From the NCBI RefSeq assembly GCF_001499855.1, contig NZ_LQIK01000029.1, positions 334,822 through 398,821 of the forward strand: DNA of 64,000 bases. The letters run 5' to 3'. Shown piece by piece: positions 33,043 through 41,503 of the stretch; position 1 is the stretch's first letter; the number at the start of each line of letters is the position of its first letter. The DNA comes from Mycobacterium sp. GA-0227b. GTDB lineage: Bacteria; Actinomycetota; Actinomycetes; Mycobacteriales; Mycobacteriaceae. Position numbers and translations under genes: made by a program. Under the pieces are notes generated by a model. That model ran no database searches, had not been told where the DNA came from, and saw only the letters and a program-made list of their open reading frames with translations.

Positions 33043-34158
33043 CTAGTTGATCGGGGCGTTGAGCCACCGCAGGTCGGCGAGGATCCCCCGGGCGGCGACG
33101 ATGCCCTGCCCGGTCTGCCACACCTCGTTGTTGACCGCGAACACCCGCCCGTCGCGCATGGCGCCGAGTCTCTTCCATGCGTCGCTCTCCAGCACCTCCG
33201 GCGCGCGCTCGCGAGCCGCGTCGGACTCGAACGACAGGTAGACGATGTCACCGTCGGCGATGGACAGATCGGGATTGTCGGCCAGGTCCCTGTCGCTGAT
33301 CCCCACCTCGATGTAGGGCCTGTCGGTGAAGCGTTGCGTCACAGGGCGATCGACGCCGACGTCGGAGAGCACGCTGCCCGGGAACGTGTCGGCGCCGTAC
33401 ACCCGCATCGTGGTGTCGGTGAACTGCACGACCGACGCCTGAAAATGCGTGGCGTCGTTGTCGGCACCGGTCCTGTCGGCGGCGCGGTGAAATCCCTCGA
33501 CCAGACCGTTGGCTGCGTCCTGGCGACCGGTCGCCGCGCCCACCGTGCGCAGGTTGTCCTGCCACGCCGGCCCGGGTGGCCCGGTGAACACCGTCGGCGC
33601 GATGTCCGACAGTGCGCCGAACGCCTCGGGAGTCAACGCCTGCGAACCGAGGATCAGCTCGGGCGCCGCGGCCCGGATGGCGTCCATATCGGGGGCGCTG
33701 CGGGTGCCGACGCCGGGTACATCGTGAATGACCTGCCCGAGGTACGACGGTTGGCTGTCCGAACCGTCGGGCAACGCGGCCGCCACCACCCGCGACTGCA
33801 GCCCGAGGGCGCACAGCGCATCGAGTTGGTCACCGGAGAGCACCACGATGCGCTGCGGGTCGGCGGGTACCCGGGTCTCGCCCGCCGCGTGCCGCACCAT
33901 CCGGTCCGGCGGCCCCGGATCCACCGGCGTGGGTTCGGGTGCGCACGACTCGTCCGGCCTGCGCTCGTTGCCCAGCACTCCGGCGCCGGCGATTTTCGTC
34001 GTACTCGTCACGATTGACCGCGTTGCGCCGGTGCGGGACTCATCGCCGCCGGGGGAGCCGCAACCACTGATCACAGTCATGGCGACTGCGGTGGCGATCG
34101 CCGCCAGCCCCAGCGTCCGGCCCGCCAAAAGACCCCTCCGCGGTCCGCTGATCAGCAC
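33043..34158 (-). CDS. fecB: iron-siderophore-type ABC transporter substrate-binding lipoprotein
   Basis: A periplasmic binding protein of about 371 residues. The lipobox ISGC follows a short hydrophobic helix, so it is a lipoprotein. The mature part shows the cobalamin/siderophore-binding fold: RIVVLSGDQLDALCALGLQSRVVAA, GTRSAPDMDAIRAAAPELILGS, and the C-terminal QTGQGIVAARGILADLRW. It matches Rv3044 (FecB) by order and sequence. The start is uncertain; the GTG at 34158 leaves a plausible basic n-region, whereas longer starts do not. No iron box is seen upstream. It is divergent from ctaD. Confidence 0.9.
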   Translation of the reverse strand: MLISGPRRGLLAGRTLGLAAIATAVAMTVISGCGSPGGDESRTGATRSIVTSTTKIAGAGVLGNERRPDESCAPEPTPVDPGPPDRMVRHAAGETRVPADPQRIVVLSGDQLDALCALGLQSRVVAAALPDGSDSQPSYLGQVIHDVPGVGTRSAPDMDAIRAAAPELILGSQALTPEAFGALSDIAPTVFTGPPGPAWQDNLRTVGAATGRQDAANGLVEGFHRAADRTGADNDATHFQASVVQFTDTTMRVYGADTFPGSVLSDVGVDRPVTQRFTDRPYIEVGISDRDLADNPDLSIADGDIVYLSFESDAARERAPEVLESDAWKRLGAMRDGRVFAVNNEVWQTGQGIVAARGILADLRWLNAPIN

Positions 34159-34263
34159 GTCGCCGACGGTAACATCCGGCCAGCTCCCGGGCTGTGAGCC
34201 GACGGGAGTGAGCCAATACGACACTTTGTAGGACCGCCCCCGACTCGCGCGTGAGACGGCAGC

Positions 34264-34269
34264 TAGGAT
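34264..34269 (+). promoter_or_regulatory. likely -10 box of ctaD
   Basis: TAGGAT matches the mycobacterial -10 consensus and lies 50 bp upstream of the ctaD start, in the gap divergent from fecB. No good -35 is present. Confidence 0.4.
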
Positions 34270-34319
34270 TCATCGAGAAAACCGCGGGGATGTCCCGACC
34301 TGGATGTATGGAGGACCTG

Positions 34320-36050
34320 TTGGTAGCCGAAGCGCCCCCAATCGGAGAACTCGAGGCACGGCGTCCGTTCCCGGCGCGACTCGGCCCCAAGGGCAACCTG
34401 GTCTACAAGCTCATCACCACCACCGATCACAAGCTGATCGGCATCATGTACTGCGTCGCCTGCTTCATCTTCTTCTTCATCGGCGGGCTGATGGCGCTGT
34501 TCATGCGCACCGAGCTGGCGATGCCGGGCCTGCAGTTCCTGTCGAACGAACAGTTCAACCAGCTGTTCACCATGCACGGCACGGTGATGCTGCTGTTCTA
34601 CGCGACGCCGATCGTGTTCGGGTTCGCCAACCTCGTGCTGCCGCTGCAGATCGGTGCCCCCGACGTGGCGTTCCCGCGACTCAACGCCCTTTCCTTCTGG
34701 CTGTTCGTCTTCGGGGCCCTGATCGCCATCTCCGGATTCATCACCCCGGGCGGTGCGGCTGACTTCGGCTGGACGGCGTACGCGCCGCTGAGCAACGCCA
34801 TCCACTCACCCGGCGCCGGCGGAGACCTGTGGATCCTGGGCCTGGCCATCTCGGGTCTGGGCACCATCCTCGGCGGGGTCAACATGATCACCACCGTGGT
34901 GTGCATGCGCGCCCCCGGCATGACGATGTTCCGGATGCCGGTGTTCACCTGGAACATTCTGGTGACGTCGATCCTGGTGCTGCTGGCCTTCCCGCTGCTG
35001 ACGGCGGCGCTGTTCGGCCTGGCCGCCGACCGCCATCTCGGCGCGCACATCTACGACCCGGCCAACGGTGGCGTGCTGCTGTATCAGCACCTGTTCTGGT
35101 ACTTCGGCCACCCCGAGGTGTACATCATTGCGTTGCCCTTCTTCGGGATCGTCAGCGAGATCTTCCCGGTCTTCAGCCGCAAGCCGATCTTCGGCTACAC
35201 CACGCTGATCTACGCGACCATTTCGATCGCCGCACTGTCCATCGCGGTGTGGGCGCATCACATGTATGCCACCGGCGCGGTGCTGCTGCCCTTCTTCTCG
35301 TTCATGACGTTCTTGATCGCGGTGCCGACCGGCATCAAGTTCTTCAACTGGATCGGCACGATGTGGAAGGGCCAGTTGACGTTCGAGACGCCGATGTTGT
35401 TCTCTGTCGGCTTCCTGCTGACGTTCCTGCTCGGTGGCCTGTCGGGCGTGCTGCTGGCCAGCCCACCGCTGGACTTCCACGTCACCGACAGCTACTTCGT
35501 CATCGCGCACTTCCACTACGTGCTGTTCGGCACCATCGTGTTCGCCACCTACGCGGGCATCTACTTCTGGTTCCCGAAGATGACCGGCCGGCTGCTCGAC
35601 GAACGACTGGGCAAGCTGCACTTCTGGTTGACCTTCATCGGTTTCCACACCACGTTCCTGGTGCAGCACTGGGTCGGTGACGAGGGCATGCCGCGCCGCT
35701 ACGCGGACTACCTGCCCACCGACGGGTTCACCACGCTCAACGTCGTGTCGACCATCGGCGCGTTCATCCTCGGCATCTCGACGCTGCCGTTCGTCTGGAA
35801 CATCTTCAAGAGTTGGCGGTACGGCGAGCCGGTCACCGTCGACGATCCGTGGGGTTACGGCAACTCGCTGGAGTGGGCGACCTCGTGTCCGCCGCCGCGG
35901 CACAACTTCACCGAGCTGCCCCGAATCCGTTCGGAGCGCCCTGCTTTCGAATTGCACTACCCGCACATGGTGGAACGAATGCGCGCCGAAGCCCACGTGG
36001 GGCGCAGTCACGATCACTCGGACTCGCGGCCCGTCGACCAATCGAGCTGA
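34320..36050 (+). CDS. ctaD: cytochrome c oxidase subunit I (aa3 type)
   Basis: A 576-residue membrane subunit with about twelve helices that carries haem a and the haem a3-CuB site. It contains LFTMHGTVMLLFYATP with a haem a His, FWYFGHPEVYIIALP with CuB His-Tyr, AVWAHHMYATGA with the CuB His pair, and AHFHYVLFGTI with the haem ligands. I chose the TTG at 34320 because GGAGG lies five bases before it and the product then begins MVAEAPPIGEL, like the M. tuberculosis Rv3043c N-terminus. The in-frame ATG at 34308 overlaps that ribosome-binding site. serB2 follows 25 bp downstream. Confidence 0.96.
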   Translation: MVAEAPPIGELEARRPFPARLGPKGNLVYKLITTTDHKLIGIMYCVACFIFFFIGGLMALFMRTELAMPGLQFLSNEQFNQLFTMHGTVMLLFYATPIVFGFANLVLPLQIGAPDVAFPRLNALSFWLFVFGALIAISGFITPGGAADFGWTAYAPLSNAIHSPGAGGDLWILGLAISGLGTILGGVNMITTVVCMRAPGMTMFRMPVFTWNILVTSILVLLAFPLLTAALFGLAADRHLGAHIYDPANGGVLLYQHLFWYFGHPEVYIIALPFFGIVSEIFPVFSRKPIFGYTTLIYATISIAALSIAVWAHHMYATGAVLLPFFSFMTFLIAVPTGIKFFNWIGTMWKGQLTFETPMLFSVGFLLTFLLGGLSGVLLASPPLDFHVTDSYFVIAHFHYVLFGTIVFATYAGIYFWFPKMTGRLLDERLGKLHFWLTFIGFHTTFLVQHWVGDEGMPRRYADYLPTDGFTTLNVVSTIGAFILGISTLPFVWNIFKSWRYGEPVTVDDPWGYGNSLEWATSCPPPRHNFTELPRIRSERPAFELHYPHMVERMRAEAHVGRSHDHSDSRPVDQSS

Positions 36051-36075
36051 CGATCGGCCGCGAACGGGGGTGAGC

Positions 36076-37311
36076 ATGCCGTCGCGCGCGCGCTCGTCGC
36101 TGTTGATCACGGTGACGGGCCGAGACCGACCAGGTGTCACGTCGGCCCTGTTCGAGGTGTTGTCGCGGCATCAGGTCGAGTTGCTCAACGTCGAGCAGGT
36201 CGTGATCCGCGGGCGGCTGACACTGGGCGTGCTGGTCGCCGGCCCCGCCGAGGTGGCCGGCGGTGCCGAGCTGCGCGATGCGGTGACGACGGCGATCCAC
36301 GACGTCGGGCTGGACGTCACGATCGAGCGCAGTGACGCCGAACCCGTCCTACGCGAACCCTCCACACACACCATCGTCGTGCTCGGCCGTCCCATCACGG
36401 CCGAGGCATTCGGTGTGGTCGCCCGTGAGCTTGCCAGGCTGAAGGTCAACATCGACTTCATCCGCGGCGTATCCGATTACCCGGTGACGGGATTGGAGCT
36501 GCGCGTGTCGGTGTCCGGCCAAGCGGTCTACGAAGAGCTTCAGCAGGCGCTGGCACAGGTCGCGGTCACCGAGGAAATCGACATCGCGCTCGAGGACTAC
36601 AGCCTGACGCGACGGGCCAAGCGACTCATCGTATTCGACGTCGACTCGACCCTGATCCAGGGCGAGGTGATCGAGATGTTGGCCGCTCGCGTCGGCGCGG
36701 AGGCCGCCGTCGCCGAGGTCACCGAAGCCGCCATGCGTGGCGAACTCGACTTCGCCGAATCGCTGCACCGGCGAGTGGCGACGCTGGCGGACCTGCCCGC
36801 GACGGTGCTCGACGACGTCGCCGAACAGATCGAGTTGACCCCCGGAGCCCGGACCACGGTGCGCACACTGCGGCGGTTGGGATATCACTGCGGCATCGTG
36901 TCGGGCGGCTTCCGTCAGGTCATCGAACCGCTCGCACACGAGCTGATGATGGATTTCGTCGCGGCCAACGAACTCGAGATCATCGACGGCAAGCTGACCG
37001 GGCGGGTCATCGGGCCCGTCATCGACCGGGCCGGAAAAGCCAAGGCGCTCCGCGATTTCGCCCAACAAGCCGGCGTGCCGATGGAGCAGACGGTGGCCGT
37101 CGGCGACGGCGCCAACGACATCGACATGCTCGCCGCCGCGGGTCTCGGTGTGGCCTTCAACGCCAAGCCGGCGTTGCGGGAGGTCGCCGACACCTCGCTG
37201 AGCCATCCGTACCTGGACACCGTCCTGTTCATCCTCGGTATCACCCGCGGCGAGATCGAGGCCGCCGACGCCCTCGACGGACTGGTGCGCCGGGTCGACA
37301 TCCCGGACTGA
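36076..37311 (+). CDS. serB2: phosphoserine phosphatase SerB2
   Basis: A 411-residue HAD-family phosphatase that makes serine from phosphoserine. Two ACT domains (about residues 7-80 and 98-170) precede the HAD core: nucleophile FDVDSTLIQGEV (about 185), the GIVSGGF motif II region and VGDGANDIDML motif III/IV. Length and order match Rv3042c. The ATG at 36076 is chosen over the GTG at 36070 because of agreement with that N-terminus and a GGGGG stretch upstream. It follows ctaD closely; the pairing is conserved in mycobacteria. Confidence 0.96.
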   Translation: MPSRARSSLLITVTGRDRPGVTSALFEVLSRHQVELLNVEQVVIRGRLTLGVLVAGPAEVAGGAELRDAVTTAIHDVGLDVTIERSDAEPVLREPSTHTIVVLGRPITAEAFGVVARELARLKVNIDFIRGVSDYPVTGLELRVSVSGQAVYEELQQALAQVAVTEEIDIALEDYSLTRRAKRLIVFDVDSTLIQGEVIEMLAARVGAEAAVAEVTEAAMRGELDFAESLHRRVATLADLPATVLDDVAEQIELTPGARTTVRTLRRLGYHCGIVSGGFRQVIEPLAHELMMDFVAANELEIIDGKLTGRVIGPVIDRAGKAKALRDFAQQAGVPMEQTVAVGDGANDIDMLAAAGLGVAFNAKPALREVADTSLSHPYLDTVLFILGITRGEIEAADALDGLVRRVDIPD

Positions 37312-37316
37312 CATCT

Positions 37317-37374
37317 CGCGCGAGCGACCGCAAAATGCCAACTTTTCGCGGCGTGTCACGTGCAGACACGGTCG
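37317..37374. repeat. intergenic palindromic repeat with GCGGCGTGTC core (copy 2)
   Basis: CGCGCGAGCGACCG and CGGTCG form the arms; the centre TCGCGGCGTGTCACGTGCAG followed by ACACGGTC differs from copy 1 by an indel and a substitution. It lies just after serB2, between convergent serB2 and the MocR gene. Confidence 0.72.
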
Positions 37375-37408
37375 TCCCCAGCTTGCGCGTGGGCCCACGC
37401 GGCGGTTA

Positions 37409-38851
37409 CTAGACCACCACGGTCGTCGGCTCCGGGGCGGACAGCCCGGTGACGCTGTGCCAGGACCGCGCCAGCAGTTCCACCGCCTCACTCAATTGCT
37501 CTTCGGGCAGCGCGTACGGCACTCGGACGAACCGCTCGAGCGTGCCGTCCACCCCGAACCGCGGCCCGGCGGGCAGGTCGAGGCCGAGCCGGGAGGCGGC
37601 GGCCGACAGCGCGGTGCTCATCGGCGCGGGTAGCCGCACCCACAACGACATGCCACCCGCTCCCGGGCCGGGTTGCCAGTCGGGCAGGTGCTGGCTCAGC
37701 AGCTTCTGCAGATGGGCGCGACGGCTGCGCAGGATTGCGCGTCGCTCCGGCAGCACATCGTCGTGTCGAGCGAGAAGCCTTGCGGCAGCGCATTGTTCGA
37801 GTACCGCCGTACCCATGTCGACCGACGGCCGGAGCGCGGCAAGGGTGGCGATCGTCGCGCGCTCCGCGCGGATCCAGCCGACCCGCAGCCCACCCCAGAA
37901 CGACTTCGACATCGAACCGACGGTGAGCACCAGATCACGACGCGAAGCCATCTCGGCCGCGATCGGCCCCGGCACCGGCTCGTCCAGCCACATGTCGAGG
38001 ATGGTCTCGTCGATGACCGTGCGGGTGCGGGTCTCGGCGATGATGCGCGCCAACCGTTTCCGGTCCGCCGCGGGCATGGTCAACCCGGTGGGGTTCTGGT
38101 TGTCCGGAATCAGATACGCCAGGCTCGGCGACAACTGCTGCAGCGCGCTCTGCAACGCGTCGAGGTCCCAGCCGGTTTCGGTCATCGCGACGGGGACCGG
38201 CCGTGCTCCGGCGGTCATCATCGACGACAGCGCACCGTGATAGGTGGGCTGCTCGACGAGCACGCGATCGCCCGGTTGAACATAGGTGGTCAGGATCAGC
38301 CCGATGGCGTGCAGCGCGCCCGTCGTCACCATGATCTCGTCCGGTTCGGTCAAAAGACCGCGCTCGCAGTATCTTTCGGCGATAGCCTGGCGCAGCGCGG
38401 TGACGCCGACGAGTTCGTGTCCCGGCGCGTGCAGATACGGCGTGACGTCGTGGGTGGCCTCGGCGAACGCCTCCATCACCGCGGCGGCGGGGGCGGACAG
38501 CGCCGCGGCGGCCAAGCTCACCGCCGGCGGGGTGGGCTCGGCGCGCGCCGCCGGTGCGACGGGTAACGCGGTCGTGCTGCGCGCTCCGCGACGGGCGATG
38601 AGGTAGCCGTCCTCGCGCAGTTGCGTATAGGCGCCGGTGACGGTCGTGCGCGATACCCGCAGCACGTCGGCGAGCGCGCGTTCGCTGGGCAGTCGCGCAC
38701 CCACGGGCACGCGTCCGTCGACGATGAGCAATCGGATCGCATCGGCCAAACCCCGATAGGCCGGACCGCTCCGACTGGAGGTCCGCCAGTTACCCAGCTC
38801 GCGTACCAAGAGGTCCACATCGAGCGCACGTGCCGGGATTTCGACGGTCAT
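37409..38851 (-). CDS. MocR/PdxR family regulator (GntR HTH fused to aminotransferase fold)
   Basis: A 480-residue fusion. Residues 20-90 form a GntR winged HTH (YRGLADAIRLLIVDGRVPVGARLPSERALADVLRVSRTTVTGAYTQLREDGYL). After a linker, residues 120-475 have a fold-type I aminotransferase domain with the PLP-lysine region TVGSMSKSFWGGLRVGW and PDNQNPTG. MocR proteins bind PLP or amino-acid adducts and control nearby genes. Direct and inverted GCCAGT copies upstream fit its operator. The likely target is the divergent small gene at 38916 or its own promoter. Confidence 0.92.
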   Translation of the reverse strand: MTVEIPARALDVDLLVRELGNWRTSSRSGPAYRGLADAIRLLIVDGRVPVGARLPSERALADVLRVSRTTVTGAYTQLREDGYLIARRGARSTTALPVAPAARAEPTPPAVSLAAAALSAPAAAVMEAFAEATHDVTPYLHAPGHELVGVTALRQAIAERYCERGLLTEPDEIMVTTGALHAIGLILTTYVQPGDRVLVEQPTYHGALSSMMTAGARPVPVAMTETGWDLDALQSALQQLSPSLAYLIPDNQNPTGLTMPAADRKRLARIIAETRTRTVIDETILDMWLDEPVPGPIAAEMASRRDLVLTVGSMSKSFWGGLRVGWIRAERATIATLAALRPSVDMGTAVLEQCAAARLLARHDDVLPERRAILRSRRAHLQKLLSQHLPDWQPGPGAGGMSLWVRLPAPMSTALSAAASRLGLDLPAGPRFGVDGTLERFVRVPYALPEEQLSEAVELLARSWHSVTGLSAPEPTTVVV

Positions 38852-38856
38852 TACAG

Positions 38857-38895
38857 GCCAGTATGGACGAACTGGCTATTGAAGAGCAAGCCAGT
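38857..38895. promoter_or_regulatory. MocR operator candidate (three GCCAGT copies)
   Basis: GCCAGT (38857-38862), ACTGGC (38871-38876) and GCCAGT (38890-38895) lie within 44 bp of the MocR start. The first and third are direct repeats 33 bp apart, about three helical turns, and the first and second form an inverted repeat. MocR regulators typically bind such repeats in divergent gaps. Confidence 0.55.
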
Positions 38896-38915
38896 CACCG
38901 CGGACGATGGGGGCC

Positions 38916-39071
38916 ATGAGGACAAACTGGATCTCTCGGATGAGCCGGCGTCTCGCGAGGCACTTCACCTGGCACCCGCCGATCGCGTACACCGACTACC
39001 AGGACCGCGACGCCGAGCGGATGGCCCGTGAACTCGAGTTGATCCGGTTGCGCTTCCCGCACCATGCGTAG
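38916..39071 (+). CDS. 51-residue small protein divergent from the MocR gene
   Basis: The frame encodes MRTNWISRMSRRLARHFTWH and continues with a charged YTDYQDRDAERMARELELIR helix ending FPHHA. GC3 is high and typical for coding DNA here. GGGG lies just before the ATG. The gene is divergent from the MocR gene across the repeat-rich gap, the usual position of a MocR target. A basic amphipathic N-terminus and charged C-terminal helix are visible; no family recognised. Confidence 0.5.
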   Translation: MRTNWISRMSRRLARHFTWHPPIAYTDYQDRDAERMARELELIRLRFPHHA

Positions 39072-39151
39072 CGGGGTTTCGTCGTGCAGGCGGTCGGCTT
39101 GGGTGCGCGAACACCCGCCGGGCGAGCACGAGCGCACCGTAATCGCCTGAC

Positions 39152-39157
39152 TACGAT
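39152..39157 (+). promoter_or_regulatory. -10 box giving leaderless mRNA for the ABC-NUDIX-echA17 operon
   Basis: TACGAT ends seven bases before the GTG start at 39164, so transcription should begin at the start codon; no Shine-Dalgarno sequence is present. Confidence 0.5.
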
Positions 39158-39163
39158 GAGCGG

Positions 39164-40006
39164 GTGCCCGCCACCGAAGGAGATGCAGCCGACCCCGATG
39201 TGCTGATCGACTTCGCCAAGGTGTCGCTGCGGCGCGGCGGTCAGGTCCTGGTCGGGCCGATCACCTGGGCGGTCGAACTCGACGAACGCTGGGTGGTGAT
39301 CGGTCCCAACGGCGCCGGTAAGACATCGCTGCTGCGCATCGCCGCCGCCCTGGAATATCCGTCGTCGGGGACGGCGTACGTGCTCGGCGAGCGACTCGGC
39401 CGCACCGACATGACCGAATTGCGGGCCCGTGTCGGGCTCAGCAGTTCGGCGCTCTCGCAGCGGGTGCCCGACGGCGAGGTGGTGCGCGATCTGGTGGTCT
39501 CCGCCGGCTACGCGGTGCTGGGCCGGTGGCGCGAGCAGTACGACGACACCGACTACGAGCAGGCGATCGACATGCTCGAGAGTGTCGGCGCCGAACACCT
39601 GGCCGAACGCACGTACGGCACCTTGTCCGAAGGGGAGCGCAAGCGGGTGCTGATCGCGCGGTCGATGATGACCGACCCCGAACTGCTGTTGCTCGACGAA
39701 CCCGCCGCTGGACTGGACCTCGGCGGGCGCGAGGAACTACTGGCCCGACTCGAGGACCTGGCGGCCGACCCGGACTCGCCGGCGATGGTGCTGGTGACCC
39801 ACCACGTCGAGGAGATCCCGCGCGGCTTCTCCCACGGGCTGATCCTGTCCGAGGGCAAGGTCGTGGACTCGGGCCTGCTACCGGACGTGTTGACCGCCGA
39901 GAACCTGTCCAAGGCGTTCGGCCAGGCGATCACACTCGAGATCGTGGAGGGCCGGTACTTCGCGCGGCGGGCCAGAAGCCGGGCCGCACACAGGAGGCGA
40001 GCATGA
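39164..40006 (+). CDS. ABC transporter ATP-binding protein (Rv3041c-like)
   Basis: A 280-residue ATPase. Walker A GPNGAGKTS (about 44-52), Q-loop region GLSSSALSQRV, signature LSEGERKRVLIAR (about 150), Walker B LLLLDEPAAGLD (about 171-182) and the H-loop THH. It has no membrane segment and no permease gene nearby, as in M. tuberculosis Rv3041c. Its stop overlaps the NUDIX start (ATGA), so it heads a coupled operon of five genes. The GTG start appears leaderless. Confidence 0.93.
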   Translation: MPATEGDAADPDVLIDFAKVSLRRGGQVLVGPITWAVELDERWVVIGPNGAGKTSLLRIAAALEYPSSGTAYVLGERLGRTDMTELRARVGLSSSALSQRVPDGEVVRDLVVSAGYAVLGRWREQYDDTDYEQAIDMLESVGAEHLAERTYGTLSEGERKRVLIARSMMTDPELLLLDEPAAGLDLGGREELLARLEDLAADPDSPAMVLVTHHVEEIPRGFSHGLILSEGKVVDSGLLPDVLTAENLSKAFGQAITLEIVEGRYFARRARSRAAHRRRA

Positions 40007-40848
40007 CAGACCAACCGGCCGACGAACCACTGACGCCGCGGCCTGCCGCGACCGTGATGCTGATTCGCGACAAGCACCCGGGGCTTGAAGTGTTCCTGAT
40101 GCGGCGGCACTCGGCGATGGATTTCGTGGCCGGGGTGATGGTGTTTCCCGGCGGCGGTGTCGACGACCGCGACCGCAACGCCGACATCGCCTGGTTCGGT
40201 CCCGAACCTGCCTGGTGGGCAACGCGTTTCGGCGTCGAGACGGATCTGGCGCAGGCGTTGGTGTGCGCGGCGGCGCGCGAGACGTTCGAGGAGTCAGGGG
40301 TGTTGTTCGCCGGCGCGGCCGACGACCCCGACGTGCTCGTCGACGACGCCTCGGTCTACCGCGAGGCGCGGGCCGACCTGGTGAATCGGTCGTTGTCGTT
40401 CGCCGACTTCCTGCGCCGCGAGAACCTGGTGCTGCGCGCCGATCTGCTTCGGCCGTGGGCGAACTGGGTGACGCCCAAGGAGGAACGCACCCGCCGCTAC
40501 GACACCTACTTTTTCGTCGGCACGCTGCCGGAGGGGCAACGCGCCGACGGGGAGAACACCGAGACCGACAGGGCCGACTGGATCACCCCACATGAAGCGC
40601 TCGAGGACTTCGCCGACGGCCGGACTTTCCTGCTGCCGCCCACGTGGACCCAACTCGACTCGCTCGACGGCCGCACGGTTGCCGAAGTGCTCGCAGTGGA
40701 ACGCCAGATCGTCTCCGTGACACCTCATCTGGCGGCGAACAAGGACACCGGCAACTGGGAGATCGAGTTCTTCAACAGCGACCGGTACAACGCCGCCCGT
40801 AACCGTCGCGCGCCGCAGGGCTACGAATCCGATACGCGCCAGGCATGA
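40003..40848 (+). CDS. NUDIX hydrolase family protein (Rv3040c-like)
   Basis: A 281-residue protein. The start PRPAATVMLIRDKHPGLEVFLMRRH leads into the Nudix fold, with FPGGGVDD and the Nudix helix ALVCAAARETFEESGVLF (about residues 80-97) supplying the metal-binding Glu residues. The long C-terminal half (TRRYDTYFFVGTLP, then WITPHEALEDF) places it with RPP1A/COG0494 type acyl-CoA or nucleotide-diphosphate hydrolases. It overlaps both neighbours by four bases. The substrate is unknown; the echA17 neighbour suggests acyl-CoA (inference). Confidence 0.93.
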   Translation: MTDQPADEPLTPRPAATVMLIRDKHPGLEVFLMRRHSAMDFVAGVMVFPGGGVDDRDRNADIAWFGPEPAWWATRFGVETDLAQALVCAAARETFEESGVLFAGAADDPDVLVDDASVYREARADLVNRSLSFADFLRRENLVLRADLLRPWANWVTPKEERTRRYDTYFFVGTLPEGQRADGENTETDRADWITPHEALEDFADGRTFLLPPTWTQLDSLDGRTVAEVLAVERQIVSVTPHLAANKDTGNWEIEFFNSDRYNAARNRRAPQGYESDTRQA

Positions 40849-41492
40849 GCGAGTTCGTCTCCGTCCACACCAGCGATGCGCAACCCGGCATCGCCACGCT
40901 GTTGCTGTCGCGGCCGCCGACCAACGCGCTCACCCGCCAGGTGTACCGCGAGCTGGCCGGCGCCGCCCACAGCGTCGGGTGCCGCGACGACGTCCACGCC
41001 GTGATCGTCTTCGGCGGCCACGAGATCTTCTCCGCCGGCGACGACGTGCCCGAACTGCGCACGCTGAACGCCGACGAAGCCGCCGCGGCCGCACGGGGCT
41101 GCCGTGATGCGGTCGACGCGCTGGCCGCGGTCCCCAAGCCCACGGTCGCCGCCATCACGGGCTACGCCCTGGGCGGCGGGCTGGCGCTGGCGCTCGGCGC
41201 CGACTGGCGAATCTCGGGCGACAACGTCAAGTTTGGAGTGACCGAGATCCTGGCCGGGCTCGTGCCGGCGGGCGGCACGTCGCGGTTGGCCCGCGCCGTC
41301 GGCCTGAGCAAGGCCAAGGACCTGGTGTTCAGCGGCCGGTTCGTCGACGCCAAGGAGGCGTTCGCGTTGGGTCTGATCGACCAGATGGTGGCGCCCGACG
41401 GCGTGTACGACGCGGCGCTGGCCTGGGCGCGGCGGTTCGTCGAGCATCCGCCGCGGGTACTGGCTGCCGCCAAGGCCACCTTCGACAATTAG
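40845..41492 (+). CDS. echA17: enoyl-CoA hydratase family protein, short C-terminus (EchA17-like)
   Basis: A 215-residue crotonase-fold protein. The oxyanion-hole segments FSAGDDVPELR (about 61-71) and GYALGGGLALALGADWRI (about 105-122) are present, with EILAGLVPAGGTSRLARAVG. Typical members have about 250 residues with three further C-terminal helices; this one ends at AAKATFDN, only 11 bp before the next start. The loss of the last ~40 residues, compared with Rv3039c (254 aa as I recall), could affect trimer formation. It overlaps the NUDIX gene by four bases. Confidence 0.88.
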   Translation: MSEFVSVHTSDAQPGIATLLLSRPPTNALTRQVYRELAGAAHSVGCRDDVHAVIVFGGHEIFSAGDDVPELRTLNADEAAAAARGCRDAVDALAAVPKPTVAAITGYALGGGLALALGADWRISGDNVKFGVTEILAGLVPAGGTSRLARAVGLSKAKDLVFSGRFVDAKEAFALGLIDQMVAPDGVYDAALAWARRFVEHPPRVLAAAKATFDN

Positions 41493-41503
41493 GCTGCCCT
41501 GTT

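Noticed and set aside
34806..36140. 444-codon minus-strand frame over ctaD
   Set aside because: Antisense to cytochrome oxidase subunit I; no known domain, shadow composition.
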